Assembly (NCBI RefSeq): GCF_036373705.1
Contig: NC_089858.1
Span: 32,776,749 to 32,840,748, forward strand
Origin: Amia ocellicauda
Taxonomy: Eukaryota > Chordata > Actinopteri > Amiiformes > Amiidae
Direction: 5' to 3'
DNA: 64,000 bases
Position 1 is the stretch's first letter. Every line of letters starts with the position of its first letter. This document shows positions 43,561 through 62,969 of the stretch, one piece after another. The notes below the pieces were generated by a model that saw nothing but the letters and a program-made list of their open reading frames with translations, ran no database searches and was not told the DNA's origin. Position numbers and translations under genes: made by a program.

Positions 43561-44560
43561 TATCAAATCAAGTACTTTTCTCTTTGGTAGATTTCCTTTC
43601 AGCAGTGTGTGGTTTCTTCCAAACGCACTCTTTTTAACTTGATTCCTTTTTCTCTTGCGATAAAGACTTTTGTAGAGATTGTGTCTCCTTGACGTTCTCC
43701 TTGGAAAATCTTGATCTGGTCGGAGTCTTGGTGGAGTCGGAATGCTGATGTAGCATTGGTGTAGCTATATTTTAAAGGCAGTATATGTGTTTCCTCAGTG
43801 TTTTGATTGTTTAGAGCCCTGATGACTGCGTTTGTATATTGAATCAAATGCTTTCTCGTAGTCCGCAAAGCCCAGACACAGAGGAATCTACAGCTTTCCA
43901 GTGTCTTGAAGGCGATTGTGTTAATTTCTTTGTGAATAGTTTGTTGTACAAACTTTGTACGGGATGGGAAGTAGACTAATGGGCCTCTAGTTCTTCAGAT
44001 CTTTCTTGTGAAGGAGAAGGACATTTGTGTTGTTCCATTTATCTGGTATTTATTTCCGAGACACTTTGTGAAACATTTTGCTAGAATCTTCACAAGTTCA
44101 TCTCCAGCTTCTTTTAGGTTCTGCACTGTGACTCCATCACCTCCAGGTGCTTTTCCATTTTTCATCTTTGTCGCCTGGCCTGCTTCTTCTAGAATCACGT
44201 CTGGTATTTCACTGGTGTTCGATGAGACCTCTTCTTCCTTACTGCTCTCATCACTACTATATAGGTTTTTGTAGAATCTTTCGCTCTTCTGATAATCGCA
44301 TTTTTGTTTTTGATTGTTGTTGCGATGTTCATTCGATTCTTATTTGGAGGCATTATTTTGCATTTTTGATGGTCCAGTTATTTTCAATTAGGTTATTGTT
44401 AAACGTTCTTACATCTTCAGCATTATGTTTCCCCACTGTTTTGCACAGCTGGTGTATTTTTGTATTTTGGTCTTGACTGTCTTCTTTTAGGTTCTCCTAT
44501 TTCTTGAGAGATCGGTCTTATTGCTTTATGTAGTGAGTCAGTCTTCCAAGGAGTCTCTCA
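43560..44560 (-). mobile_element. RTE-type LINE relic
   Basis: Minus-strand frames show RTE-like reverse-transcriptase motifs in order. KMKNGKAPGGDGVTVQNLKE lies near 44150, DYEKAFDS near 43850, and IKIFQGERQGDTISTKVF near 43690 (the family has RRGVRQGD.ISPKLF). Many stops and shifts separate them. It is an old fragment in the pdcd5-acsl interval. Confidence 0.75.
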
Positions 44561-45044
44561 AGAGACCAGCGGAGAACAGTATTTCTTTTGTAAAAAAATA
44601 AATCACGTTAAGGTCCCAAGCAACTGGTTCCGATTAATAACATATTTGAAATGTTCCACTTGGAACTGCATGTTCAATGTTTATTTCCAACTTATAAAGC
44701 TGCTTTGTTTGATCAGTATTACTTTCATTACGTATCCCTGCTGCCCTGCATTCCTGTGTCGTGGAGCAGGGAGTGCCAAGGTGCCAGTCAATATGGGGGT
44801 AATAGTGGGGTGCAGTCTTTCAGTCTACAAACCCATAGAGCACCATCTCCTTGTGATTAGTTATTCATGGCTCCCATCCCATCGATCTTTCACACCGGAG
44901 TGGATTGTTCCCTGGGTAAAGTGTATTTGTGGAATTCCAAAAACCTTTTATTTTAAATAACTTGCATCTGCTTGTTTCCCCAAGACAAAATTCAGCAAGA
45001 AAAACACAGCTTTCTGTAGGATACAACTTCTTTTCTGTACAGTC

Positions 45045-45050
45045 TTTATT
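45045..45050 (-). terminator. acsl polyadenylation signal
   Basis: TTTATT on the plus strand is AATAAA on the minus strand, about 650 bp after the acsl stop. A second candidate lies at about 45169-45174. Confidence 0.55.
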
Positions 45051-45703
45051 TGCACCCTTCTCTACAGCAGTAAAACATGCCACGTCCCAGCTGAGCGCAG
45101 CCCTACACTCCCCTCTGCCAAGTCCCCCCTTACACCCAAGAACAAACCAGAAGACAGATCAGAATTATTTTATTTAGTTTGATTCTATTTTAAAGTGTTT
45201 TAAACATTAAAAGAAACCATTGTGTTTAACTCCCACAATAGCACATAGACAGTTATGCCTCCCGCCCCTCTGTTCAGACATCACCTCCCAGTCACCCATT
45301 TATACATCATACTATATATATATTTACACACATCCCCGTTTCCGTTCCTGGCAGTGTAAAATCTATGACACCCTTTCTACAGGGGGAGTGATCCTGGACT
45401 GCTTTCCCATGACAGCTCTTCACACTTGGCCTACAGGACTGCGGTTCACTACCGCCCCCACTGCTCTTAGGTGAGCTGGGGGTACAGAGATGCCCACAGA
45501 GAGTTAGACATTAATTAGTATTTTCAGTACAACACCCATGGCAGAGGGAGGGACTCCCAGTGAAAAGGTTTACTGGACACACTAAACCATCACCCATGAT
45601 CTCCGGCGAAAGGGATACCGAGGGCGGGGGCGTGAGAGTCGATGGGGATGAGGGAGCAGAGGAGTGAGGCGGGAGGTGAGATGGGCCGAGGAGGACAGTG
45701 GCT

Positions 45704-48700
45704 CTACAGGGCGCTCTGGCCGTACAGCTGGCGGATCTGCGTCTGGAAGGCCTGGCACAGGGCGGCCCGGCGGCTCTTCAGGGTGGGCGTCAGCAGCCCG
45801 TTACTCACACTGAACACCTCGCTGCTCAGGAACACAGCCTTCACCTGCAGACAGAGCCCAATGTGAACGGAGAGTGAGAGAGGGGCAATAAGAAAAGGTG
45901 GAAGGTAGGAAGGAAGGAAGTAAGGAAAGAGGCAGTAGCTTGATGCATTGAGGAAGGGGAGAAAGAGAAACAGCACGGAGAGAGACTCTGTTCTACCTGT
46001 TCAAATGACTTCAGCCCGGCTTCCTTCCCAATCACAGTCATATCATCCAACACTGCCTTCTTCAAATCCTGCAGTGGGAGAGGGAAAATGAGAAAGTGAG
46101 ACGGTATTAAAAAAAAACTGCCCCCTCACTCTGTAAAACTCCTCCACCACAAACATTGACTTTCTGCTGCAGAGTTCATTATAGTCCCTCTGTTTCTGTG
46201 GTTGTAGTTCTGGTCTTGCTGCTGCATTTGTGTCAGTGTGTGTTTGTGAATGTTACCGGGTTCCTGCAGAGCTCCTCATACGATCCCACGATGCCCCTCT
46301 CTCTCGCCCACTGCGCCAACACTTCCGGGTCAGGAACCACGATGCCAATCAGGTGAGACTGGTGACAGGAACCATGGTGTGGGCGGGGCAAAGACAGGAC
46401 ACTCACGTTATCATCAGCACCTCACAGCGGCTGGATCCACAATACCAGCACCACAAATAGTATCAGCAGCATTGTTATTCAGATCAGTAGCTATATGAAA
46501 AATAGTAAAATATGGGGTTCAATATCAGTATTATTTTCAAAATCAGTTAATATAAAAGCCAGTTTCAATATTTGTCAATTTAAAAATCATCGATCTGAAT
46601 AAAGTGTCAATATTTGTGTCATTATCAATAGCGTCATCATCAACATCAAAATCACTGTCCATATTAAAATCAAAATCAGTACGATCAATATTGACGATAA
46701 CATCAATGTCGGTGTGAGTGTGGGTACCTGCAGACTGTCGCCGTGCACAAACACCTGCAGTACAGGGGCGCTGCGTGTGTAGACATTCTCGATCTTCTCC
46801 GGCGCGATGTACTCCCCCTGAGAGAGCTTGAAGATGTGCTTCTTCCGGTCAATTATTCTGAGAACACCATTCTGAGAGAGGGAGAGGGGAGAGAGCAGAG
46901 AAAGAAGGACGGGTAGAGGGGGAAGAGAGAGAAGATTGAGTTCATGTTTAGTTGACAACGTATTCTATTTTAATGTTGGACATCAGTCAGTGTATCAGCC
47001 AGTCTCACCGGGAGCCACTTGCCGACGTCTCCAGTGTGCAGCCAGCCGTCAGCGTCGAGAGCCTCTGCAGTGCGCTGGGCGTCGCGCAGGTACCCCCTGA
47101 ACACACTGTGGCCCTTAATACAAATCTGCACACAGAGACTTAATACAGATCTGCACACAAACACTTCATACAGATGTGCACACAGAGACTGCCCACTTCC
47201 ACGGACACTCAGGACACACAGACACACTGCAACGGACCACAGGAGGTTTCAACAGTGGCTCAGTTATCGACCCTCCCCGATCTCTCTCTCTCTCACCTCT
47301 CCCTCTCCATTGCTAGCAAAGTAGTTCATCTCAGGGATGTCAGAGACCTTCACCATGGCGCAGGGCAGCGGCGCACCCACGTGGCCTGGCACAGACAGAC
47401 AGACAGACAGACGGACGGACGGATCAGAGGGCTTAGTTGGGAAGGACGGACAGATATATTGGCAGACAGAGACCAAGCACAACTAACAAACACAGACACT
47501 TGCAACAACACCACCAGACAGATGTGCAGAGTCAGACAAACGGGTAGTTCAGCGCCCCCCTCACCTGCAGTCCAGTCGCCTGGCATGGAGAAGGTGCAGC
47601 CAGCCGTGCACTCTGTCTGTCCGTACCCCTCGAAGATCTGCGGACACACGGACACTGATCACTCAGCGCACCACTGACACAGAGAGAGGGTGAGATAATA
47701 AAGGGACAGAGAAAGAGACAAAAAGGGAGACAGGCAGAGTTAGTGAGAGAGAGAGACAGATGGACAGCTCAGCACTCTCACCAGGCAGCCCAGCGTGGCG
47801 CGGAGGAAGGACAGCACAGTGGGCGAGATGGGTGCCGACGCGGTCAGGATGAACCGCAGATTCCCACCCAGACTGGCCTACAAACAGACAGCAGTGTCAC
47901 CAGCACAGCGTTAGACCTCCCAGTCTCCAATATCGTTTCTCAGTCACTCTCAGTCTCAGTCAGACCTGTATGTTGCTGAAGACCAGTTTGTCCCAGAAGC
48001 TGTTGTTTCGGACCACACCACTGCTGAGTTCGGCCTGCTTCCTCTTGACAGCGTACAGCAGCACGGCCCTGCGCAGCGGAGAGCCCACAGAGCCCATGAT
48101 CTGCATAACACAACACACACCAGCACACAGACAGAAATGAGAAGACGTATCATCCAGTGTGTCAGTCTGCCAGTCAGTGTATCGGGCAGTCGGGCAGAGT
48201 GCGAGACCTTATCGTAGATGCGGTTGAGCAGGCGTGGCACCACTGGGAAGAAGGTCGGCCGCAGGGTCTTGATGTCATCCATCAGCAGAGACAGGTCGCC
48301 CTGGTAGAAGCCCACTCTCGCCCCGTGACAGAACATCGACACCTGGAGGCAGAGTCCAGGCTTAAGGAATCATACTGTCCCTACAGTTCAATATACCAAA
48401 CACAGGCACACACTGGGGGGTTACCTGGATCATCCGCTCAAACATGTGAGCCAGTGGTAGGTAGGAGATGGAGACGTCCTCCTGGCGGATCACAAATGAC
48501 CCCTGAGGGAGAGGGAGAGGGAGAGAGAGAGAGAGGTTAAGTGAGTGTTTGACCTGGGGAAGTAGTAGACCATGAGTGTGGATGGAGAGACAGAGGGAAG
48601 GATGATGGAGAGGAAAAGGGGAGGAGAGAGGGAAAGACTGACCTCCAGGATCTTGATAACAGAGGAGGTGTTGGAGGCGATGTTGCCGTGGGTGATCATG

Positions 48701-48716
48701 GCACCTTTGGGCTTCC

Positions 48717-48755
<39 letters not shown>

Positions 48756-49482
48756 CGAGAGAGAGGAGTGAGACATGTTAGTAAGACTCTCACACATACT
48801 CTCTCACAGCTGGGATGGACTGGGATATAGACCAAACATACCTGTGGTCCCGCTGGTGAAGCACACCACTGCAAGGTCCTCTGGCTTTGGGGGCTGCAAG
48901 ACAGACAGACAAGCAGTGAGACAGACAGACAGACAGCTACACAAGCGGTGAGAGAGACACACAGAGAGACAGAGATGGAGAAGCAGTGAGAGAGACAATA
49001 CAATTATAATTATTGTATTTTATTTGATGTCATGATTGCCATTTATCTATGTTATCGTTATTATTTGAACTACTCGGTCTACTTTTTATTACGGTTTACA
49101 TTTATTTTTCCATTAACTTTATATAAATTTATCTGTTTATTACTGTTAATTGTGGGTCATAGGTGTGTGTGTGTGTGTAAATATATAATGTAGCTCTGTT
49201 AAGCGGGGACAACACATCAGACGTGGAAACGATTGTTTCACAGGCCAATGCCTATATTTTATTGATTATAATATACAGGTATCATTGTCAAAAGCCAGTC
49301 CAAGTTCGCTACACAAAATCAGATCCTCCTCCAAACAATGTACAAAACCAAAAAGTGAAATATATGGTTTTGAATGTGTATGTATACAGTATGTGAAATT
49401 GTTTGACATCTGTTACTAATGCTTTGGCAATATTTAATACTGGTCATGCCAATAAAGCACTTTGAATATGAGAGAGAGAGAG

Positions 49483-49557
<75 letters not shown>

Positions 49558-51918
49558 GAGAAAGTGAGACAGGTCAGCTCCGTGGCAGGTTGTCAGACTG
49601 TCCTGATGGAGAGACTCACCACAGGCTCCCGGAGATTGTGTCTGCCCAGCTCCTGTAACACAAAGACACAGTCAGACTCAGCACCCCCGCACTGGTACAC
49701 TGAACATAACAGTGCACAGAACCCCCCACGCAGGCTGGAGAGACAAGCACACACACAGGGTAGAGATGCACAGGTCAGAAAACATAGAGGCACACTGAGA
49801 CACACAGGCACTAAAGCAGACTCACACAGAGACAGATAAAGACACACACACACACACACACACACCATGAGCTGGCCGAGTTGCAGGATGTCCAGGCCGC
49901 AGTTCCTGGCTCTCTCCAGCAGGGCGTCACTGCAGGGTGTCATCAGCACGATGCAGCCCAGCCCCGGCGTCAGGCCCTGCTCCTTATTGGACAGCAGAGA
50001 CTCCGCCTTCTCCGGCTTGTCACAGATCACCATGGAGATCTCGGCTGAGGGCGGAGCCAGGACACACGGAGAGCGTCAGAGTCAGCACTGCCAGCGTGTT
50101 ACAGTGCTGTGACGTGCGTTACACAGTGTCTTCATGGATGTGGAGGATACGTGTGAGAGTTCGGGTGCAGTGTGTGTTGTTTCAGTGTGCGCTGTGTTGT
50201 ACTCACCAATGTTGAGGATGTGCACCATGGCCTCCTGTCCCAGCGTGTCATACAGGGGCACTACGGCCATTGAAAAGGTGTAGCAGGCGAGTTCTGCAAT
50301 CACCCACTGTAGACAGCAGAGGGAGACACTGAGTCACTCACAACACACTGGCACAGCCTCTGCACACACCCTGTCAGCACCACCCACCTGGCACCCAATA
50401 CCAACAGCAGGAGAGACACTAACTTACTACAGCCTGTTCTCTCAAAGCCCTGGCACTCGCCCACCCCTCCCTCAGTCATCACATCTGAACAATATTTTTT
50501 ATTGGAAACAATCCAGTGATATTTTGTGCAGTTGTGTTACTGTTAAAAAAAGAAGGTGGGGGGAGAGGAAGGAGAGAGGTATGAGGCAAAGGAGTGTATC
50601 TAGTCTGTTCTGGGTGAAGAGGATGAGACCAGAAGAGGATGGACCCCAAATGAGAGGAGGATGGAGGGGAATAGAGGGAGGAGGAGCAGAGGAACAGGAA
50701 TGGAGTGATACAGAGGGAGGAAGAGTGTACCTCGGGTCTGTTCTGGGCAAAGATGCCGATGACCTGCTGGGGGCCGGGCTGACAGCCACGAGACAACAAC
50801 CCTGAACCAAGGACCTGGGCCTGTTCACACACCTGAGAGAGAGGGAGAGAATCAAACACGGTAAACCTGCCAGAAAGAAACCGGACCAGTGCAGGGTGTG
50901 CATGAGTACTGAGCGTATACCCCCCAGTCTGAGCGCACACAGCGTGGACTCACTGCATCAGCTCAGCGTGAGAGAACAACACCTTGTCCTGGCGTGTGTG
51001 TGTGTGTCATAATATCAGTGATTATGAGTTTACCGATGATGTTTTCTGCTTGTCACCGTCATTATTGTAGAGTCCTGGGCCGTAATCACAGTGAATTATA
51101 GTGAGCGTTTGCCAATAAAATACAGTTTTGTTTTGTTCCCATCTTCCCGTTTGTAAATACAAATGAAAACACCATTGCTGTGAAAATAAATTTGACTTTG
51201 AATTGTCATTGACACTCTGCACAAGAACACAAAGTGATCCCATCAGCAGGGCACACCGACTAGACCGAGAGACACCTGGAGAAGATGCACAGAGACACAG
51301 AGACACTCACCTCATTGTAGGAGATCCACTGGTACGGCTCCCCAGCCTTACGGAACCCCAGACACGGCCCGTCCCCTGTGCAGAGACACGCGGTCAACAG
51401 AAACGCACATGCATACCCGCACACCCAGCACATTGTATAGGGAGCACAGTACAGTATAAACAGCACAGTATGTGGATCCATCTGACCTGCCACCCTCACG
51501 CCCCTCAGGAACATGTCATAGGCGGTGCGCGTGTCCTCGTAGTAAAACTCCAGCAGCGTCTCGTCGGGGAGCAGAGCCGAGCGCCTGCAGCTGGGGTCCC
51601 CCTGAGGCAACCCCAAAACACAGTGATCAAAACACCCCCTCAAACACAGTGATCAATACTCAACACTGATCAAACCCCACTCCCCCTCACCTCTATAGGT
51701 ATGGACTGTGAGTGCAGGTCGCAGGGCGGGCGGATGGGGCGCGGCCGCGTGACCAGCCAATAGGCCGTGAGCGAGGCCAGGGCTCCGAGACCCAGGAGAG
51801 AGGAGGAGGAGAGGGAGAGAGAGAGGGAGGAGGGCAGGAACCTGCGCAGCTCCTCCACGTCAGGGACACGCACCCCCCCCCCGGAGCGCAGAGAGCGTAG
51901 CCAGTCCTGGAACTGCAT
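45704..51918 (-). CDS. acsl: Long-chain acyl-CoA synthetase, ACSL1/5/6 group
   Basis: The 20 coding exons, 5' to 3', are 51691-51918, 51487-51601, 51311-51375, 50731-50832, 50207-50306, 49866-50044, 49620-49652, 48842-48893, 48643-48716, 48425-48502, 48208-48342, 47966-48100, 47782-47877, 47565-47637, 47297-47385, 47009-47125, 46728-46871, 46257-46358, 45997-46068 and 45704-45844. They give 709 aa. The enzyme activates long-chain fatty acids to acyl-CoA. An N-terminal membrane anchor ([18 protein letters not shown]) is followed by [12 protein letters not shown], the AMP-binding motif [38 protein letters not shown], and [14 protein letters not shown] joined to [20 protein letters not shown]. 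Where ACSLs have TGAAP this protein has TASAP. Similarity is mixed among ACSL1, 5 and 6 (fish acsl2 also possible). The frame is intact. Confidence 0.93.
49470..49553. repeat. (AG)n microsatellite in an acsl intron
   Basis: The AG tract is nearly uninterrupted and lies upstream of coding exon 8 on the genomic plus strand. Many other acsl introns are also GA- or CA-rich. Confidence 0.95.
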
Positions 51919-51989
51919 CACTCCTCTACTGGAGAGAGAGAAAGAGGAACAGGAATACAGTATGTGAGAGAAGCAGAGAGGTCCACAGG

Positions 51990-53448
51990 TTCTGTATTGC
52001 TGATTCATAGTTTTGGAAAGCCCTACATGATTGTAATCACACCGTTCTTTTATGATTGTTCTGGAATAAATAAAAACAATAAAATAAAACTTGGGGGGGG
52101 GGGGGGGTGGTCTAAAAAGCAAGACAAAACAGCGGTGACCTGCAGGGGGCAGTGCTGCGCTTAGAGACACACTGGCAGCAGGACAGAGAGAGGGGAGCGA
52201 GGGAGAGCAGGACAGGCATTGAGAGGAGTAAGGCAAGGTGATTGGGGGTGTTTGGAGAAAAATGAGTTGGAAACACAGTGAGAGGGCAGGGAGAGAGGGA
52301 GCAAGGGGAGAATGAGAGCGCAACCGGATAGACAGTGGGGGAGAGGAAAAAAGCAAATAGGAAGAGAGAGAGGGTGGCAGTGAGAGAGGGGGTAGAGCAA
52401 TTGAGATGAGAGCGAAGGAGTCTGATTGGCTGAGATAGAACAGGCGTTTCGGTTACTGCTGGTCACTCGTCCGCACAGTACAGAGAGAGGGAAGGAGGAA
52501 GAGGGGGAGCCATGAGCTGATGACACTGCAGTGCAGTTGGGATGGTGCAAGACAGACAGACAGACAGAGACAGACACAGACACAGACACAGACAGACACA
52601 CACAAAAAGAAGACACACACAGACACAGGAGGCACTGTATCCAGGGCTGACACTGTACACAACAACTCCCATTCTCAGAGAGGGGCACAAAGTAACCGAG
52701 AGTAACCCCACAGAGAGAGGGGGGAGAGAGCGAGAGAGAAGGAGAGGTTGTGACTGGGCTCTCTGAATGGCATGACAACCTGACAGCCTGCCAAGCAGCT
52801 GAACTGCTCTTGTCTTTCCATCTCTCTTTCTTTCCCTCTGTATGCCCTTGCCTCACTCTAACTCTCTCTCCCTCTTTACCCCCACATTTCTCTCGCTCTC
52901 ATTCTCTCCCCCCATTCCCACTTTCTCAAATCTCCAGTCTGTGGGCACAATGCGCTCTCCTCCAATCACAGCCCCCCTCACCTCCTCCTGTGACCTCTCA
53001 CCCACATACCCCCCCTCCAAAAAGAGGATAAAGGGTGATGTCACTCTCCCCCTCCATCACTCCACTCTCCGTGATCCCCACCTCTCTCTGTTAACTCTCC
53101 CCTTCTCTCTCTCTCTCTCTCTAAGGTGCATACTAGGCGTGCCTGTACAGCACTGCCACAACAAACACCCAGTGACTCACAACACTAACATTTACAGCAC
53201 GTAGAAGTACACACTAAATGTTCACAAGGACACAAACAAATACACCTCCCCCTCTCCATCTCTCCATCTTTATCAATGGTAGTACTATCCCTTTTGCTCC
53301 CTCTCCCTCTCCTCCATTCATCACTGCTATTGTCTCTACAAGACAGGGGCTATTGTGCTGCTCGCTCACACACACACACACACACACGCACTCACGCACA
53401 GAGGGAAACGTACCCACAGACTCTCAGTCTCTTTCATGCATCCTCAAG

Positions 53449-53490
<42 letters not shown>

Positions 53491-55550
53491 TTAATGGCAG
53501 TGCAGATATCGTGTCTGACATTATTTTCAACCATCCGTACATTATTGACACCCTCCGTCTCCCTCCACTCTCTGGGTGTGCTTCTCCCTAACCTCGCCTC
53601 CCCCCCTCTCTTTCTCTCTGTATATTTGTTCAGGTGTTACACTGACAGTTCACTGCCTCCCTCCAGGCTATAGACAGCGATAGGGCGTGTGCCGTGGAAT
53701 TCCTCTGGCCTTCTCACCGATTCCCTAGAGAAACGCATCTCCGTGTCCGTGTGCACGTCTGTGACGGCCATGGCAGGATGTTATCTCTACACTTTGATCC
53801 TGGTTAAAAACTTGGGCGCCCTCAAGAAATTCTGGAAGGCATTGCTACTTAAACCCAATTGAGCGAAACAGGCTGACTGGAGCCACTCTGTCTGCTGTCC
53901 CTATGATACACACACACACACACCTGGAAGCCCAGCCAGCAGTCACCGCCCCACACTACTGCGCTCTCTGAGAGACAGTGCCATAGGGCCCAAGGACAGG
54001 GGCTCCTGGAAGGGTAAACCACAGCGCTGAACAAGCCTCTACTTGAAGTATCTCCACACCGAGCAGCTGAGCTCAGTGTATGTAGAGCATCCCACTGCTG
54101 TCCCCCTGGGGACTCCACAGCACACATGGCCTGGAACTGCCTCGACACAAGAGAAAACTCCACAGAAATAACACCAAGCAAAAAAAACAAGCACACCACA
54201 ACACAGCAGGCCCTGATCCTGGTGTCCCTCACGCACGCAGAGCCAGACACATATGCTCATGCAGGTACGTCTCGCGGATGGTGAGGGAGTCCTGTGGGAA
54301 ACCCAGCGCTGCCGCAGTGAATGCGCTCTGCAGAGTGTAACGCTGGTATGCCCAGAGCCACAGCAGGCTTTGGGCTGGAAGTGGCACCCTTCTCCCCAGT
54401 AAAGCTGCAAATCTGATTAGAGAGGCAGGACTCTGGCTGGGAATGCTGCCCTCTGACCCAGAAACCTGGGGTGAGGGAGCACAGAGAGAGCAGGACAGCG
54501 GGGCCCAACAGAGATGCTCCACTTCCTGTCTGCCTCTCACCTGTGCGGTATTATGGATGCTGTCCAGGTGGAGCAGCACAGCGGGGAATAGAGGACAGCT
54601 GGAGATACAGCCAAAGACAGACAGAGCCTGAGATGAAAGGGAGAGGAGGAGGAAAATGAGGGAGCTGGGAGAGGTGGAGAAGTGGGGGTAGGGGGCGATA
54701 GAGAGAGGAAGATGGGGTAAGAGAGACAGGGCCAGAGAGCGAGGGGGGGGAGGGGGCAGAGAAGGAAGGGGATCGCGCTGTGTTGGCTGACTGAGGCGTG
54801 AATAACAAGCTCACAATGAGTGACCGGGGGAGTGGGGGGTAGAAAAAGAAAGAGAAAAGAAGGAGAGGAAGGGCTGCCCATCAGTCATGTGAGCGGAGGG
54901 ATGGAGGGATTAACCCTGTGCTGCCAGGCTGCGCTGCTGCAAACTCTTACCCTGGGACACCGCTATGACAAAACATACTTCACAGAACGCAGAAAAGCAA
55001 AAGCGAGTAGGACAAAATACTTCTTCAGTCATAAGTGCAATTAACCAAGAGCAAGTACAGAGCTCGCAGTTACTCATTCATTCATTCATAGAAACACTGA
55101 TACTCACACACACTCATATAGTTATTCACTCACTCATATACACATTGTATTCAGTCTCTCACACTCACTCACTCACCCATATACACAGAGTACACACTGT
55201 CACTCTCTCACAAATTCAAATCCTCACTTCACTTATCAACACACTGTCTCCCTCCCTCTCTCCTGCGGGGTGAACTTGTCCAGACAAGGCGACACACCGA
55301 ACCGGTCCTGCCCCACACACATACATATACACACATACACACACACACATCACTCACATGTACACTTGCACTCTTCATCAAAACAGCGCAAAGCAATTCA
55401 CACAAAGTTTTGTAAAAAGCTGAAACAATAACAGCTGTTTAGCCGGGGATGTGTCCCAGTCACAGCGCTACTGTTCTCTGATCTTAGCATGACAGTTGTT
55501 TTCAAAAGTTTGGGGGAGTTTATATCCAGACACTGCCCACTAACATATCG
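51990..55550. other. acsl 5' intron, low-complexity, no gene seen
   Basis: The region is dominated by GA-, CT- and CA-rich low-complexity sequence between the first coding exon and the presumed untranslated exon(s). Open frames here are products of the base bias. A donor-like CTCTAGAT/GTAAGT at about 55596 on the minus strand might mark an additional untranslated exon, unproven. Confidence 0.55.
53451..53487. repeat. (CA)n microsatellite
   Basis: An uninterrupted CA run lies in the 5' intron of the acsl gene. A shorter CA run lies at about 53368-53389. Confidence 0.95.
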
Positions 55551-55821
55551 CCCATTACCGATCAACAGTTCTGATGTGCAGGGGTAACAACTTACATCTA
55601 GAGAGAGAGATGGACAGACAGACAGACAGAGAGAGAGAGAGAGACGCACCTGGGCGCAACGAGCCCGGAGTCGTTGAGCTCCCCCAGTTTGCACAGAGAT
55701 CAGCCCAGCTCCCTGCGTCTATCGCTGCCTGCTGCCCGTGTATTGAACACCACTGGTGGACCGGAGAGAGGGACAGAGAGGGACAGAGAGGGACAGAGAG
55801 GGACGGCCGGGAGATTCCTAC

Positions 55822-55935
55822 CTGTGGATCCCGTGTCGGTGTCCCACGTCTAGCAGCAGACTGTCTCCAAACTTTGCGGCACGGAGGGGATCCTCCCCCC
55901 CGAATCAATGGAGTGACGTCAGCACAGAGCCGCCT
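55822..55935 (-). other. Candidate untranslated first exon of acsl
   Basis: On the minus strand GGATCCACAG is followed by GTAGGA, a good donor, at the end of a GC-richer segment just downstream of three CRE motifs. The coding exon at 51918 has an acceptor 7-10 bases upstream of its ATG, so an upstream untranslated exon is required. The start of this exon is a guess. Confidence 0.45.
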
Positions 55936-56035
55936 TACCCAACCCCCCCCCCCCACCTCTGCCCCTCCACTCTGACGTCACATGTCGGAGAAGCGGAGCA
56001 GATTCAAACAAATCATTCAATTGCCTCTGACGTCA
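55914..56035 (-). promoter_or_regulatory. Cluster of three perfect CREs at acsl promoter
   Basis: TGACGTCA occurs at 55914-55921, 55973-55980 and 56028-56035, spaced 59 and 55 bp apart. This full palindromic cAMP-response element is the binding site for CREB/ATF. Three copies in 122 bp upstream of the presumed start strongly suggest a cAMP-responsive promoter. The motif is palindromic, so it could serve either direction. Confidence 0.7.
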
Positions 56036-56575
56036 CTGCAGGAGCACAGTAAACAGCGGATTCGGGTGGACATTGTTTGTGCTTTATTCTCCTCTCCCTC
56101 TCTGTTCTACAGACGGAGCAAAGTTCAAACTGGAGAAGACACTCACAGGACCCCCACCCTGCCAGACAAGTCTCACACCAGCCAGTGCATCAGCCACTTC
56201 ATACATTACTTTGAACTGGATTGCTGGATACCCAGATTGTTGTTAAAAATGTCCACTTATTATTTTACTGACAATAAAGATGATTTGAATTGTTTGGTGA
56301 ATTTACCTTCATTCTTTCTTTAAATGCATTAGATTGTTTTGTTTGGTTCTTTGCTGGTTTTCGTATGTTTTTGTTGCTCTAATGCATGAACTGTTAAGTT
56401 TTCAATGCACCAGGCTGTTCTTTTCTTTATTGATTTGATTTTAGTTTTATGTTTACTTTTTGGCACTTGATTTAGTTTAATGTAGTTATTGTTTACACAC
56501 TTGTCACTTAGTTGTGTTTCAAGTTCTGTTATGATTTATATCGGATTTTAATGTGTTTTAGACATGGATTTTACA

Positions 56576-56656
56576 AAATTGTAATCATAAGTATTAAAAT
56601 GTGCTTGGTTTAATATATGTAATGTAAAATACTTCACCAAATAAATAGTATTAAAT
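56576..56656 (+). mobile_element. 3' end relic of the same Tx1-type LINE family
   Basis: GTAATCATAAGTATTAAAAT and then AATGTAAAATACT and AATA(A)ATAGTATTA match the terminal 80 bp of the LINE at 12065-12142. AT-rich sequence before it (from about 56290) may belong to the same 3' UTR but aligns less clearly. It is a 5'-truncated, older copy. Confidence 0.7.
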
Positions 56657-56977
56657 ATCAAACTGGTCATCTAAAGCAGTAAAAATTGTGTCTAAAAGCA
56701 GAAATTCTTTATAAAACACAGAATCCAATAAATAATTAAAAAATCCCAGACAATGCCTCTTTGACATCACCCCCTAATGGACTGATCACAGTTCTCCTCT
56801 CCTGTCTTGCTGTCCGTACACTCTCACTAGACCAGCAAAGGATCTGTATTTCTACAGCCAATCGCCATCCAGAGTTCACAACTGGCCACCAATGAGGGCT
56901 TGGCTTATTTTCTGCCAGTCAATGCTGCCGTTCCACCTATCATCCCATCATAAGCGGACTCTCAGATTCTGCTCCAG

Positions 56978-62964
<5,987 letters not shown>

Positions 62965-62969
62965 CTGGC

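Noticed and set aside
46587-53673. Many Ser/Leu-, Val/Cys- and Thr/His-rich frames in acsl introns
   Set aside because: They are translations of GA, CT and CA low-complexity sequence; only the parts overlapping the listed exons match ACSL.
56050-56280. Possible divergent transcript from the CRE cluster (acceptor-like TTCTACAG at about 56112, AATAAA at 56273)
   Set aside because: The signals are weak and there is no coding potential; not enough to call a gene.
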